This document shows, piece by piece, positions 17,553 through 26,668 of a stretch of 64,000 nucleotides of DNA. The stretch's first letter is position 1; each line of letters starts with the position of its first letter. This DNA is from Jutongia huaianensis (lineage in GTDB: Bacteria > Bacillota > Clostridia > Lachnospirales > Lachnospiraceae). Under the pieces are notes generated by a model, which was given only the letters and a program-made list of their open reading frames with translations, was not told the DNA's origin and made no database searches. The DNA is taken from positions 1 to 64,000 of the forward strand of contig NZ_JACRSX010000005.1 in the NCBI RefSeq assembly GCF_014384985.1, in the 5' to 3' direction. A program made the position numbers and the translations under genes.

Positions 17553-18317
17553 ATGAAAAGGAAACGGTACGGCATGGCAGCAGTATTTATTTTAGGGGTG
17601 TTATGTATAGGATATTTCATTCTATATATTACAGCTGTAGATATGACGAACAAATTCACATGGTTCTGGCTGCTGATGGGAGCAGGACTTCTTGGAGCCG
17701 ATGGGCTGTTGGCTGTGCTGCATCATCATGGATATGAGGTGCCGGGAAAGTTGCAGCTATGTATATTGTCAGTATGTGGTATTGGACTTCTTGGATTCCT
17801 CGTCATAGAGGGGATTATTGTAGGTTACGGCAGGAGCAAACCGGATCCGGGAGCGGACTATGCGGTGGTGCTGGGAGCCAGAGTTATTGGAAAGAAACCG
17901 TCATATAATCTGGAAAAGAGACTGGAAAAGGCGTATAATTATCTGCAGGAAAGTCCGGACACGAAGGCTGTATTGTCAGGAGGCAAGGGACCGGGGGAGG
18001 ATATCAGCGAGGCACAGGCAATGTATGAATATCTCACGGGGCGAGGCATTTCCGGGGATCGTCTGATCCTGGAGGACCGGTCGGTAAATACAGATCAGAA
18101 TCTGGGATACAGCATTGCCAAAATGACTGGTTCCAAAGAGAAGGTTGTGATTATCAGTAACCGGTTCCATTTGTACCGGGCACTGGGCATTGCACGTAAG
18201 AAAGGTCTGAGCCATGTGCAGGGACTGGGTTCTGAAGTCAAATGGTATACCGCACCGAATATGTATGTGCGGGAAGCATTTGCGGTGATGAAGTATACAA
18301 TATGTGGCCGGATATAA
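17553..18317 (+). CDS. YdcF/ElyC-type DUF218 membrane protein
   Basis: 254 residues from ATG 17553 (GGAG eight bases upstream); an earlier ATG at 17463 gives an unlikely basic head. Three hydrophobic helices in the first 100 residues precede a DUF218 domain: YAVVLGARVIGKKPSYNLEKR, LSGGKGPGEDISEAQAM, ILEDRSVNTDQN, VVIISNRFHLYRA. In E. coli, ElyC and SanA relatives affect envelope integrity and undecaprenyl-phosphate use. Position after a PBP gene fits an envelope role. The enzymatic activity is not known. Confidence 0.88.
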   Translation: MKRKRYGMAAVFILGVLCIGYFILYITAVDMTNKFTWFWLLMGAGLLGADGLLAVLHHHGYEVPGKLQLCILSVCGIGLLGFLVIEGIIVGYGRSKPDPGADYAVVLGARVIGKKPSYNLEKRLEKAYNYLQESPDTKAVLSGGKGPGEDISEAQAMYEYLTGRGISGDRLILEDRSVNTDQNLGYSIAKMTGSKEKVVIISNRFHLYRALGIARKKGLSHVQGLGSEVKWYTAPNMYVREAFAVMKYTICGRI

Positions 18318-18358
18318 TGCAATAACAGGAGTTCTGCAAAGGGGCAGGAAGGAATACA

Positions 18359-19048
18359 ATGGATGATTTTAAACGGGGGATGCATGACGGCATCCCCATT
18401 GCTATGGGATATGTACCGGTAAGCTTTACATTTGGGCTGATGGCGGTCTCGGCAGGGATGACATGGTGGCAGGCACTTTTGATCTCTGTGACCAATCTTA
18501 CGTCAGCCGGACAGTTTGCCGGACTGGATATTATGGTGGCAGGCGGAGCATATATGGAAATGGCATTGACGCAGTTTATTATTAATCTGCGTTATGCGTT
18601 GATGTCATTGTCTCTGTCCCAGAAGCTGGATAGCTCCATGACACTGCCTCACCGTTTTGCCACAAGCTTTGGTATTACAGATGAGATTTTTGGCGTGGCA
18701 TCCAGCCGCAGCGGAGAGGTCAGCAAGTATTATCTGTACGGTCTGATCAGTATTCCGTTTATTGGCTGGCAGGCAGGGACGCTGTTTGGTGCACTGCTGG
18801 GAGGTGTGCTGCCGGCAATGGTAAGCGATGCACTGGGCATTGCGATCTATGGTATGTTTCTTGCCATTATTATCCCGCAGGCAAGGGCGGACAGTGCCTG
18901 TCTGAAGGTGATACTGGCAGCAGTGGCAATGAGCTGTTGTTTCCGCTGGATTCCGTTTTTGAAGAACATATCCTCCGGATTTGTAATTATTATTTGTGCG
19001 GTAGCGGCTTCTGCAATGGGGGCGTGGCTGTATCCCGTTGACGAATAA
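18359..19048 (+). CDS. azlC: AzlC family branched-chain amino acid exporter subunit
   Basis: 229 residues, strongly hydrophobic. The N-terminal GIPIAMGYVPVSFTFGLMAV and NLTSAGQFAGL are typical AzlC blocks. AzlC with AzlD exports branched-chain amino acids and analogues such as azaleucine. The azlD gene follows 18 bp later. AGGAAGGA precedes the ATG. Confidence 0.93.
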   Translation: MDDFKRGMHDGIPIAMGYVPVSFTFGLMAVSAGMTWWQALLISVTNLTSAGQFAGLDIMVAGGAYMEMALTQFIINLRYALMSLSLSQKLDSSMTLPHRFATSFGITDEIFGVASSRSGEVSKYYLYGLISIPFIGWQAGTLFGALLGGVLPAMVSDALGIAIYGMFLAIIIPQARADSACLKVILAAVAMSCCFRWIPFLKNISSGFVIIICAVAASAMGAWLYPVDE

Positions 19049-19066
19049 AGAAAGGCAGGTTTACAT

Positions 19067-19384
19067 ATGGACACAATGCAATTTTTTATATACCTGCTGA
19101 TCTGTGCAGGAGTGACATATCTGATCCGGATGATTCCCTTTGTGTTGTGCAGGGGCAGGCTGGAAAATCAATTTGTCCGTTCTTTTTTATTCTATGTGCC
19201 TTATGCGGTGTTGGGAGCCATGACATTTCCGGCTATTTTTACATCTACCGGATCTGTTGTTTCCGGGACAGCAGGAACGATTGTGGCACTGATTCTTTCG
19301 TATCGGCGGAAAGGGCTTTTACAGGTGGCTGTGGGGGCATGTGCCGCAGCATTTCTGATGGAACTGGTCCAGATGCTTTTATAG
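19067..19384 (+). CDS. azlD: AzlD family small membrane subunit
   Basis: 105 residues with three to four membrane helices; TYLIRMIPFVLCRG and the YVPYAVLGAMTFPAIF block are characteristic of AzlD. It is the obligate partner of AzlC, encoded just downstream of it with a good ribosome site (AAAGGCAGG). Confidence 0.92.
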   Translation: MDTMQFFIYLLICAGVTYLIRMIPFVLCRGRLENQFVRSFLFYVPYAVLGAMTFPAIFTSTGSVVSGTAGTIVALILSYRRKGLLQVAVGACAAAFLMELVQMLL

Positions 19385-19405
19385 ACAAGAAAAGTGAGGG
19401 AGAAG

Positions 19406-20365
19406 ATGACTACATTCAGTTTATGTATGATCGTAAAAAATGAAGAAAATGTATTGGCACGCTGTCTGGATTCTCTGGCTGATCTGATGGATGAGATCAT
19501 TATTGTGGATACCGGTTCGACGGACAAAACCAAAGAGATTGCGGCAAGGTATACAGATAGGATTTATGATTTCACATGGATCGATGATTTTGCGGCAGCA
19601 AGGAATTTTGCGGCATCGAAAGCGACGATGGAGTATATTTACACGGCAGATGCGGATGAGTTTGTGGATCCGGAAAATCACCGGCAGATCAGACAGTTGA
19701 AGGAGGTTCTTCTGCCGGAGGTGGAGATCGTGCAGATGTATTACTGCAATGATCTGGGAGACTACAATACCACAGGTAATTTTGAAAGAGAGCTCCGGCC
19801 AAAGCTTTACCGCAGACAACGCTCCTTTACCTGGATCGATCCCATTCATGAAACGCTGCGTCTGGACCCGGTGGTTTTTGACAGTGAGATCGAGATCATT
19901 CACCGGCCGGAAGAAAGTCACGGATCCAGAGATCTGTCGGCATTGAAACGGCTCCATGAGAAGGGGATTGTCCTGTCGTCAAAGCTTCATCATATGTATG
20001 CCATGGAGCTTTTTATTGCGGGAGAGGATGCGGATTTTCTGGCAGCAGAGGAGAGCTTTCTGGAATCGGTAGAGCAGCCGTCCCGCAGTACGGATGAGAT
20101 TCTGGAAGCGATTTGTGTATTGACGCATATTTACCGGCTCAAGGGCGATATCCATCATTTCATGACATATGCTCTCAAGGGAACCGCAATGGGAGGCTGT
20201 GCGGAGCTGTGCTGTGAGCTGGGAGCCTATTATGAGGCATGTGGAGAGGATCAGGAGGCGGCAATGTGGTATTATAATGCGGCGAATGAGACAGAAAGCG
20301 TATTAAATATTGCCTGTCACACAACGATCCCGCAGAAGGCATTAGAGCGGCTGACCACCCGCTAG
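19406..20365 (+). CDS. Family 2 glycosyltransferase with C-terminal helical repeats
   Basis: 319 residues from ATG 19406 (AGGGAG four bases before it). GT-A fold: SLCMIVKNEENVLARCLDSL, VDTGSTDKT, and the metal-binding TADADEFVD. The C-terminal 120 residues are helical, TPR-like. This SPBc2/YqcM-like class of cytoplasmic GT2 enzymes transfers sugars to surface polymers or proteins; donor and acceptor are unknown. It lies between azlCD and the acylation operon, and a promoter separates it from the latter. Confidence 0.9.
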   Translation: MTTFSLCMIVKNEENVLARCLDSLADLMDEIIIVDTGSTDKTKEIAARYTDRIYDFTWIDDFAAARNFAASKATMEYIYTADADEFVDPENHRQIRQLKEVLLPEVEIVQMYYCNDLGDYNTTGNFERELRPKLYRRQRSFTWIDPIHETLRLDPVVFDSEIEIIHRPEESHGSRDLSALKRLHEKGIVLSSKLHHMYAMELFIAGEDADFLAAEESFLESVEQPSRSTDEILEAICVLTHIYRLKGDIHHFMTYALKGTAMGGCAELCCELGAYYEACGEDQEAAMWYYNAANETESVLNIACHTTIPQKALERLTTR

Positions 20366-20430
20366 AAAACAGAAATCTGCGCATTTTGACAATACAGAAC
20401 AACATAATTGCGCAAAAACGTGAAAATGTA

Positions 20431-20460
20431 TTGACTTATAGGAAATGACGAATATATAAT
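20431..20460 (+). promoter_or_regulatory. Promoter of the DUF4358-DHHW-MBOAT operon
   Basis: TTGACT (20431-20436), 18-bp spacer, TATAAT (20455-20460), 55 bp before the first start codon. Confidence 0.7.
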
Positions 20461-20515
20461 CATATTGGTGCTTTGTTTGTAAGCGCAAAAGAGAAACATT
20501 GAAATGAGGGTTACC

Positions 20516-21094
20516 ATGATTATAAATAAAGAGAAGAAACAGCTATATATACTGCTGGCGTGCGGTGTGCTGGCACTGGCTGTTTCCATCTGGGCATTTC
20601 GTATGGAGAAAAGCACCGGCATGATGGTGTCGGCAGAGATAGAGGACCGCAGCTTACCTTCGGGACAGGATGATAAGGACAAGGCAAAGCAGGCGGACGG
20701 TACACTGGATACCGGGGCATTTGCAGGTACCGTGATCAAAAAGGTTGACTTTGATACAAAGCTGGAGAAGATGGAAGATTCCGTTGCACAGAGTATGATA
20801 ACGACGGCATCAGAGAATACCAGGACCGAGCTGTATATGGGAGAAGGAACAAGTGCGGATGAGCTTCTGATCGTCACAGTGGAGGACGAGGATCAGATGG
20901 ATCAGGAGATTGAAAATGTACAGAAGCATCTGACAGATATGCGGCAGTCTTTTCAGGATTACCTGCCGAAGGAGGCCAAAAAGATTGACGATGCGGTGAT
21001 TCTTCAGAGTGGAAAGTACATTGTAGCATGTGTGTCCGGAGACAAGGACACGGCAGGCAGCGTGATCAGAGAGCAGTTAAAAGGGAAAAAATAA
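20516..21094 (+). CDS. DUF4358 domain protein, membrane-anchored
   Basis: 192 residues from ATG 20516, preceded by ATGAGGG; the frame also has an ATG at 20504 that overlaps this site. One N-terminal transmembrane helix (about 8-26), then an extracytoplasmic DUF4358 domain with ASENTRTELYMGEGTSADEL and the VEDEDQMDQEIENVQKHL helix. This family often accompanies DHHW and MBOAT genes in Clostridia. The exact role is unknown; an accessory to surface-polymer acylation is inferred from context. Confidence 0.82.
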   Translation: MIINKEKKQLYILLACGVLALAVSIWAFRMEKSTGMMVSAEIEDRSLPSGQDDKDKAKQADGTLDTGAFAGTVIKKVDFDTKLEKMEDSVAQSMITTASENTRTELYMGEGTSADELLIVTVEDEDQMDQEIENVQKHLTDMRQSFQDYLPKEAKKIDDAVILQSGKYIVACVSGDKDTAGSVIREQLKGKK

Positions 21095-21124
21095 GATACC
21101 AATGTGTTGCGGCGGAGGAACGAG

Positions 21125-22261
21125 ATGAAAAAAAGGTTTGCACTTTTTATGATAACGGTGGGGTGTGTTGTCAGCTTATCAGCATGTGGTCAGAATAATT
21201 CCACAGACAAAAGCAGTTCGTCAGATGCGGTGAGAGAAATCTCCATTGACGGAAACAAAAAATCTGCGGGAGCAGAGACATCCGAGGGCAAAAAGAAAGA
21301 GGAAACGGCAACGCAGACACCGGAGGCGAAAACCAAAAAATCTTATGCCAAAATTACCTCAACTGCCAAAGTAGAGAGCTTTGGAGGTACGGTAAAGGTG
21401 GGGGACAGTGCATATGAGCTGTACAATTATGTGGACAGCTCTGCCAAAAACTATGCCTCTGTGGTCAATCATGTTGCAGCCGGTCTGAAGGGCAAGGCAG
21501 ATGTTTATGATATCGTGGTGCCCACCAGTGTAGGCATTACATTTCCGGACAATAAGACCTCAAAGGTTAATTCTACGAATCAGAAGAAATCCATTCATTC
21601 CATATACAAAAAAATGAATCGTCAGGTAAAGACGGTGTCTCTGTATGATACGCTGATGAGTCACCGGAAGGAATATATTTATTTCCGGACGGATCATCAC
21701 TGGACCAGTAAAGGGGCGTATTATGCGTACCGCCAGTTCTGTGAGGCGAAGGGAATACAGGGGCATGAGCTTTCTGATTATCATCAGGAGGGTTTTGGCA
21801 GCTTTTTGGGTTCCTTTTATCTGGATACTGATCATAACAAGTCTCTGCGCAGAGATAACGTAAAGGCGTATTTTCCGGTAGATCATAAAAAGATGACTAT
21901 GACATATCACGATCAGAATGGTGGTAAGTATAAGTCTTCTGTGATCGCCAATGGCAAAAAGTACAGCCTTCAGTTAAAATATTGTGCTTTTCTGGCAGGA
22001 GATAATCCGTATACCGTGATCCATAACAAAAAGATCAAGGATGGTTCCGGCTGCGTTGTTGTAAAAGAATCCTATGGTAATGCTTTTGTGCCGTATCTGG
22101 CCGATCATTATGAGAAGATTTATGTGATTGATTACCGTTATTGGAAGGGAAGTATTTCCAGTCTGGCAAAGCAGCAGAAAGTGCAGGATGTTATTTTTAT
22201 CAATAATATTTCCATGACACGGAATGCATATCTGATTGGAAAGATTTCACAGATCAAGTAG
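21125..22261 (+). CDS. DHHW family lipoprotein, AlgX/SGNH-like, acylation operon (first)
   Basis: 378 residues from ATG 21125 (GCGGAGG upstream). Lipoprotein signal with lipobox LSAC near residue 22. The signature YFRTDHHWTSKGAYYAY contains the DHHW motif, and the C-terminal block VVVKESYGNAFVPYLADHYE is the SGNH-like Ser region. DHHW proteins resemble AlgJ/AlgX, which transfer acetyl groups to extracellular polysaccharide after an MBOAT channel passes them across the membrane. The MBOAT gene follows directly. Confidence 0.9.
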   Translation: MKKRFALFMITVGCVVSLSACGQNNSTDKSSSSDAVREISIDGNKKSAGAETSEGKKKEETATQTPEAKTKKSYAKITSTAKVESFGGTVKVGDSAYELYNYVDSSAKNYASVVNHVAAGLKGKADVYDIVVPTSVGITFPDNKTSKVNSTNQKKSIHSIYKKMNRQVKTVSLYDTLMSHRKEYIYFRTDHHWTSKGAYYAYRQFCEAKGIQGHELSDYHQEGFGSFLGSFYLDTDHNKSLRRDNVKAYFPVDHKKMTMTYHDQNGGKYKSSVIANGKKYSLQLKYCAFLAGDNPYTVIHNKKIKDGSGCVVVKESYGNAFVPYLADHYEKIYVIDYRYWKGSISSLAKQQKVQDVIFINNISMTRNAYLIGKISQIK

Positions 22262-22277
22262 ATATAAGGGGTAAAAA

Positions 22278-23723
22278 ATGGTTTTTAGCAGTATGGTATT
22301 TCTTTGCGGATTTTTGCCGGCTGTGCTGATCGGTTATGCGATCTGTCCGGCAAAATACCGCAATTTCTTTTTGTTTGTCGCAAGTCTGTTTTTTTATGCC
22401 TGGGGGGAACCGCGGTATATTGTTATTATGCTGTTTTCCACAGTATTTGATTTTTGTAACGGTCTGCTGATGGAGTACCTGGACCGCAAAGGGAGACCAC
22501 AATACCGGAAATGGGTACTTGTTCTTTCTGTTGTGATAAATATTGGCATTTTATGTTTTTTCAAATATACAGATTTTGTACTGCAGAGTATATCGCAGCT
22601 CACAGGAAATCCGGCACATCTTTTGAAGCTGGCACTTCCCATCGGTATTTCTTTTTACACATTTCAGACGTTATCCTACACTATTGACGTATACCGCCGC
22701 GAGGTAGAGGTACAGCATAATATTATTGACTTTGGCATGTATGTGTGCCTTTTTCCGCAGCTTATTGCGGGGCCTATTGTGCGCTACAGTGATATCCAGG
22801 ACCAGATCAAAGGGCGCAAGGGAAACTGGGAGGAGCGTTTCTACGGAGTGCAGCGATTTATTCTGGGACTTGCCAAAAAGGTGCTTCTGGCGAATCAGAT
22901 CGGTGCATTATGGAATCAGATTTCCGTGCTGCAGCCTGGAGATATGAGTATGGCATCGGCATGGCTGGGAGCAATCGCCTATACTTTTCAGATATACTTT
23001 GACTTTTCCGGATATTCCGATATGGCGATCGGACTGGGATACCTGTTTGGATTCCGTTTCCCGGAGAACTTCAATTATCCTTATATTTCCCAAAGCATTA
23101 CGGAGTTCTGGAGACGCTGGCATATTACCCTGAGCACATGGTTTCGGGAGTATCTTTATATTCCCCTGGGAGGCAACCGGAAAGGGATGATCCGTCAGAT
23201 CTTTAATCTGCTGGTAGTCTGGTTCCTTACAGGTTTGTGGCATGGTGCCGGCTGGAATTTCATTTTGTGGGGACTTTACTTTTTTGTTCTGCTGCTGGTG
23301 GAAAAGCTGTTTTTGCTGCGGGAGATGGAGAGATGGCCGGAGATATTCCGCCATCTGTATGCCCTGTTTTTTATTGTCGTTGGCTGGGCGGTTTTTGCAT
23401 GTGATGATATGAACCGGTTACTCACCTATCTGGGAACCATGTTTGGCGTGGATACCGTGGCAGGAAATAAAATATCACTCTATTACTGGAGTACTTATGG
23501 ATTGTTTTTGATAATTTTGCTGTTGGGAAGTCTGAAGCTGCCGAAGAAAGCAGCAGACAGACTGTATGACCGGCTGCAGCAAAAACTTCTGGCAGTATCG
23601 CCGGTATGGGGAGACAGCATTGCATTTGTTATCCGGCTTGTGTGGCTGGCAATGCTTCTGTTGGTCAGTGTGGCATTACTGGTCAGCGGCAGTTATAATC
23701 CGTTTTTATATTTCCGTTTTTAA
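22278..23723 (+). CDS. MBOAT family O-acyltransferase (AlgI/DltB/PatA-like)
   Basis: 481 residues with about eleven membrane helices. The N-terminal MVFSSMVFLCGFLPAVL and ALPIGISFYTFQTLSYTIDVYR blocks are typical of AlgI-like MBOATs; the family histidine lies in LTGLWHGAGWNFILWG. It moves acyl groups across the membrane for O-acylation of a surface glycan. It is flanked on both sides by DHHW genes, so a two-acceptor or two-step acyl transfer is likely. Confidence 0.95.
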   Translation: MVFSSMVFLCGFLPAVLIGYAICPAKYRNFFLFVASLFFYAWGEPRYIVIMLFSTVFDFCNGLLMEYLDRKGRPQYRKWVLVLSVVINIGILCFFKYTDFVLQSISQLTGNPAHLLKLALPIGISFYTFQTLSYTIDVYRREVEVQHNIIDFGMYVCLFPQLIAGPIVRYSDIQDQIKGRKGNWEERFYGVQRFILGLAKKVLLANQIGALWNQISVLQPGDMSMASAWLGAIAYTFQIYFDFSGYSDMAIGLGYLFGFRFPENFNYPYISQSITEFWRRWHITLSTWFREYLYIPLGGNRKGMIRQIFNLLVVWFLTGLWHGAGWNFILWGLYFFVLLLVEKLFLLREMERWPEIFRHLYALFFIVVGWAVFACDDMNRLLTYLGTMFGVDTVAGNKISLYYWSTYGLFLIILLLGSLKLPKKAADRLYDRLQQKLLAVSPVWGDSIAFVIRLVWLAMLLLVSVALLVSGSYNPFLYFRF

Positions 23724-23750
23724 GCAATCGTTTATGGACAGGAGAAAGCA

Positions 23751-24911
23751 ATGGCAAAGAAAGAATTCATATCCGTCGTACTTTTTACGGCAGTGCTGGC
23801 GGCCGGCGGAGTTGCGGCGGCACAGGGACAGAAAGAATATTCTGACAATGAAAACCGCTATCTGACGCAGTTTCCCTCGGTCAATGTGGAGGATGTCATG
23901 GCAGGCGAGACACAGGAGGAGCTTACCAATGCATTTAATGATCAGTTTCCGGGGAGAGACGGATGGACCGGGCTTTCCACCAGAGTCAAAAAGTGGATCG
24001 GAATGAAGGATATCGGTGGCGTTTATCTGGGAAAAGATCATTATTATTTTGAAAAGATTATGAATCAGGATATTTCCCGGACAGATTATTTTCAGAATCT
24101 GCGGTTTGTAAACCGTCTGGCATCATTGAGTCCGGGAGCACAGACTACCGTGATGCTGGTGCCGCCGCCGGGCAGGATTTTGAAGGATAAGCTGCCGGTG
24201 CATGCTTCTCTGTATGATGCCGATGCGATGTACAAAACAGCCGGGGAAACGCTGCAGGGGGCAAAGCTGTTAGATATCCGCCCGGAGCTGCAGCAGGCGA
24301 GAAAAGCAGACAAGGGCACAAAGGACAACGGAAAGCAGGAGAAGGAAACGCAGGTTTATTATCGCACGGATCACCATTGGACCCAGTATGGGGCGTATGT
24401 GGGATACCGGGCATACTGTGAGAGCGTAGAAACAAAAGCAGCCTCCTATGCTTCCTTTGGCATTCAAAATATCAGCGATGATTTTTATGGAACATTATAT
24501 TCCAAGGCACTGGACCGGGATGCCGTGCCGGATACCATAGAGATTCCGGAAAAGCTGCCGGAGGCAGAGATTACCTGTGATGGTCAGACAAGGGATGATG
24601 TGTATGATATGACCAAAAAGGATCAAAAAGACAAATATGCGGTTTACTTTGGCGGAAATTACGGAGAAGTAGATATCAAAGTAAAAAATCCGGACAATGA
24701 CCGGACGCTTCTGATCGTTAAAGATTCCTTTGCCAACAGCATGGTGCCGTTTTTGATGAAAGATTACGCACAGATCCGGATGATCGATCTGCGTTATTTT
24801 AAGAAATCCGTTAAGAAATATTTGGAAGAAAATCCTGCGGACGAAGTGCTGGTGCTTTATGAGATGAGCAGCTTTGCCCAGGCAGATCAGTTAAACAAGT
24901 TAATGAAATGA
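23751..24911 (+). CDS. DHHW family protein, acylation operon (second)
   Basis: 386 residues. Signal peptide/anchor at 1-25 without a lipobox. Contains YYRTDHHWTQYGAYVGYRAYC with the DHHW motif, and the Ser block LLIVKDSFANSMVPFLM. NRYLTQFPSVNVEDVMAGE in the N-terminal part is typical of longer DHHW proteins. It is a diverged paralogue of the first DHHW protein, secreted rather than lipid-anchored. Probably an extracytoplasmic O-acetyltransferase or its helper; acceptor unknown. Confidence 0.9.
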   Translation: MAKKEFISVVLFTAVLAAGGVAAAQGQKEYSDNENRYLTQFPSVNVEDVMAGETQEELTNAFNDQFPGRDGWTGLSTRVKKWIGMKDIGGVYLGKDHYYFEKIMNQDISRTDYFQNLRFVNRLASLSPGAQTTVMLVPPPGRILKDKLPVHASLYDADAMYKTAGETLQGAKLLDIRPELQQARKADKGTKDNGKQEKETQVYYRTDHHWTQYGAYVGYRAYCESVETKAASYASFGIQNISDDFYGTLYSKALDRDAVPDTIEIPEKLPEAEITCDGQTRDDVYDMTKKDQKDKYAVYFGGNYGEVDIKVKNPDNDRTLLIVKDSFANSMVPFLMKDYAQIRMIDLRYFKKSVKKYLEENPADEVLVLYEMSSFAQADQLNKLMK

Positions 24912-24969
24912 TGCTCTGGCATAAGAAATATTACGGGCGTGCCGGGATGTTTGGTATGGTAAGTTTTTG

Positions 24970-25920
24970 TCAATGAATATAGCTCATCATACGCAGTACA
25001 AAGATCCAGAAGGTCAGAGTAACAGAGGATAACAGGGTGGTGGCGACAACGATACTGGAGGCCAGAATGTCGTCACCATCCATATTTTTTGCCATAATGT
25101 AGGCGGCGGGTGTACACGGAGAAGCCAGCATAATAAGAAGGGCGATCAGCTCCTGATCCCGGAATCCCAGCCATACGGCGATAGGCAGGAAGATCCCGGC
25201 CCAGCCTAAAAGCTTCATAAAGGAAGCCACAAAGGTAGGCTTCAATTTGGCAAGTGCCTTGCGGCCCTCAAAGCCTGCACCAATGGAAAGCAGTGCCAGA
25301 GGCGATGTCATAACTGCCAGATTGTTGATGGATTTCGTGACCATGCCCGGCAGGGTAAGATTCACATAGGATGCCACAAGTCCGGCAAAAATACCAATGA
25401 TGATCGGATTTTTTAAAATATTGATAAAGGCTCTGCGGATATTGTCAGAGGAATCCGTACTGTCATGACCACTCTCAAAGGTCAGCACGATCACGGCAAA
25501 GATATTATAAAGAGGAACGGAACCGATGATCATCAGCGGAGCCATTCCGGAAGTCCCATAAATATTCTGAATAAAAGCAACACCGAGAATAGCGGCACTG
25601 CTGCGGTAGGAACCCTGTACGAAAGCACCTACGGAGTGCTTATCCTTCAGAAACAGCTTTGCCAGAACCCATATGGATACAATCGAAAAAAGCGTTGCTA
25701 CAAAACAAAATCCCACATATTTAAAATTAAAATGATGCCGGATGTCTGTATCAGCTAGATCCAGAAACACCAGACATGGCAGGCAGACCTTGAAAACAAA
25801 GCGGTTTGCCACAGAGGCAAAGTGGTCATCAATGATGCCGATCCGCTTAAAAATATTTCCAAGGATCATCATAGCAAATACAGGTACGGTTGCATTTATA
25901 CTAAAAATAAAACTATCCAT
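24970..25920 (-). CDS. AEC family (auxin efflux carrier-like) transporter
   Basis: 316 residues from ATG 25920, which has GGAGGAAA upstream. Ten hydrophobic helices in the AEC pattern: VFAMMILGNIFKRIGIID at the start, a central hydrophilic loop, and a second five-helix half with ASPCTPAAYIMAKNMDGDD. Members export organic acids or malonate-like anions; substrate not predictable here. Third gene of a minus-strand group behind a rhodanese and a small Asn/Ser-rich protein. Convergent with the DHHW gene. Confidence 0.9.
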   Translation of the reverse strand: MDSFIFSINATVPVFAMMILGNIFKRIGIIDDHFASVANRFVFKVCLPCLVFLDLADTDIRHHFNFKYVGFCFVATLFSIVSIWVLAKLFLKDKHSVGAFVQGSYRSSAAILGVAFIQNIYGTSGMAPLMIIGSVPLYNIFAVIVLTFESGHDSTDSSDNIRRAFINILKNPIIIGIFAGLVASYVNLTLPGMVTKSINNLAVMTSPLALLSIGAGFEGRKALAKLKPTFVASFMKLLGWAGIFLPIAVWLGFRDQELIALLIMLASPCTPAAYIMAKNMDGDDILASSIVVATTLLSSVTLTFWIFVLRMMSYIH

Positions 25921-25964
25921 TGTATTTTCCTCCGCCCCAATTTTAGCAGAAGAAAGTCTGATTT

Positions 25965-26294
25965 TCAAGAAACGGTCTGACCGTGCCAGCGGTGGAAGCC
26001 GCCGTTCAGACTCATGACCGGGTATCCCCGGACGGCCAGATCTCTTGCGGTGATCAGGCTGATGTGTCCGGAATCACAGTACAGGACAATATGCGCAGGG
26101 AGTGTACCGTGATCTGTCTCGAAACCGGCAAGAAGACCGGAAAACTCATCAACAATGTGTTCCCAGTCCTGCCAGATGGCACCGGGGATATGATTTTTGC
26201 CGTAATCCTCCCGGCTGCGGAGATCCACCAGAAGAAGTCCGGGCATTTCCAGATAGTGGGATAATGTTTTTTCTGATATAACCTGATAATTCAT
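25965..26294 (-). CDS. Single-domain rhodanese-like protein
   Basis: 109 residues from ATG 26294 (GGGGGCGG upstream). A longer frame to 26654 overlaps another gene and has no ribosome site. Rhodanese features: LLLVDLRSREDYGKNHIPGA and an active-site loop YCDSGHIS with the catalytic Cys, then GGFHRW. Such proteins carry persulfide sulfur. It lies between an Asn/Ser-rich peptide gene and an AEC transporter gene on the same strand. Confidence 0.88.
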   Translation of the reverse strand: MNYQVISEKTLSHYLEMPGLLLVDLRSREDYGKNHIPGAIWQDWEHIVDEFSGLLAGFETDHGTLPAHIVLYCDSGHISLITARDLAVRGYPVMSLNGGFHRWHGQTVS

Positions 26295-26349
26295 GGGACC
26301 GCCCCCTGATTCCGTGTTTATGTAATGGGGCCAAAGCCCCGGATGATAT

Positions 26350-26547
26350 TTAGTAGCAGTCTGACTCGTCAGAAGCGTTGTGGCAGTTCTTCGTAGAATT
26401 CTTGCTGCTGTTCTTTGCTTTGTTAGAAGCATTGGAAGAATTGCTTGTGTTCTTTGAAGTGTTGCTTGCATTTTTTGAAGAATTGTAGCTGTTGTCGAAA
26501 TTTGTTGAATTTGATGAATTTGATGAATTTGATGAATTTTTTGCCAT
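26350..26547 (-). CDS. Very small Asn/Ser-rich low-complexity protein
   Basis: 65 residues starting MAKNSSNSSNSSNSTNF at 26547, with AAAAGAGG eight bases upstream. More than half the residues are Asn or Ser, with Lys spaced regularly (SKNASNTSKNTSNSS). The C-terminus ends CHNASDESDCY, giving two Cys. No signal peptide or membrane helix. The DNA at its 5' end carries tandem nine-base repeats (TGATGAATT). I do not recognise a function. Small Asn/Ser/Lys-rich peptides with terminal Cys exist in other Lachnospiraceae, and a spore-coat or phase-separating role is only a guess. Strong ribosome site, sense composition and operon position support it as a real gene. Confidence 0.75.
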   Translation of the reverse strand: MAKNSSNSSNSSNSTNFDNSYNSSKNASNTSKNTSNSSNASNKAKNSSKNSTKNCHNASDESDCY

Positions 26548-26578
26548 AATATTACCTCTTTTCTGAGTGATAATGAAT

Positions 26579-26622
26579 CTGTCGGAATATTCTCTCCGAC
26601 AGTATTGTGATTGTTGCAACAA
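26579..26622 (-). promoter_or_regulatory. Stem-loop and adjacent palindrome upstream of the Asn/Ser-rich gene
   Basis: CTGTCGGA (26579-26586) pairs perfectly with TCCGACAG (26595-26602). Next to it lies the 12-bp palindrome TTGTTGCAACAA (26611-26622). They sit in the leader/promoter region of the small gene and could be an operator plus leader stem. No clear -10/-35 pair was identified on the minus strand. Confidence 0.45.
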
Positions 26623-26668
26623 ATAGTATGGCAAATTTTATAAAAATTATGCAAAAATTCTAAAAAGA

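Noticed and set aside
25965..26654. 229-codon frame ending in rhodanese
   Set aside because: The first 120 codons are the shadow of the Asn/Ser-rich gene; the rhodanese has its own start at 26294.
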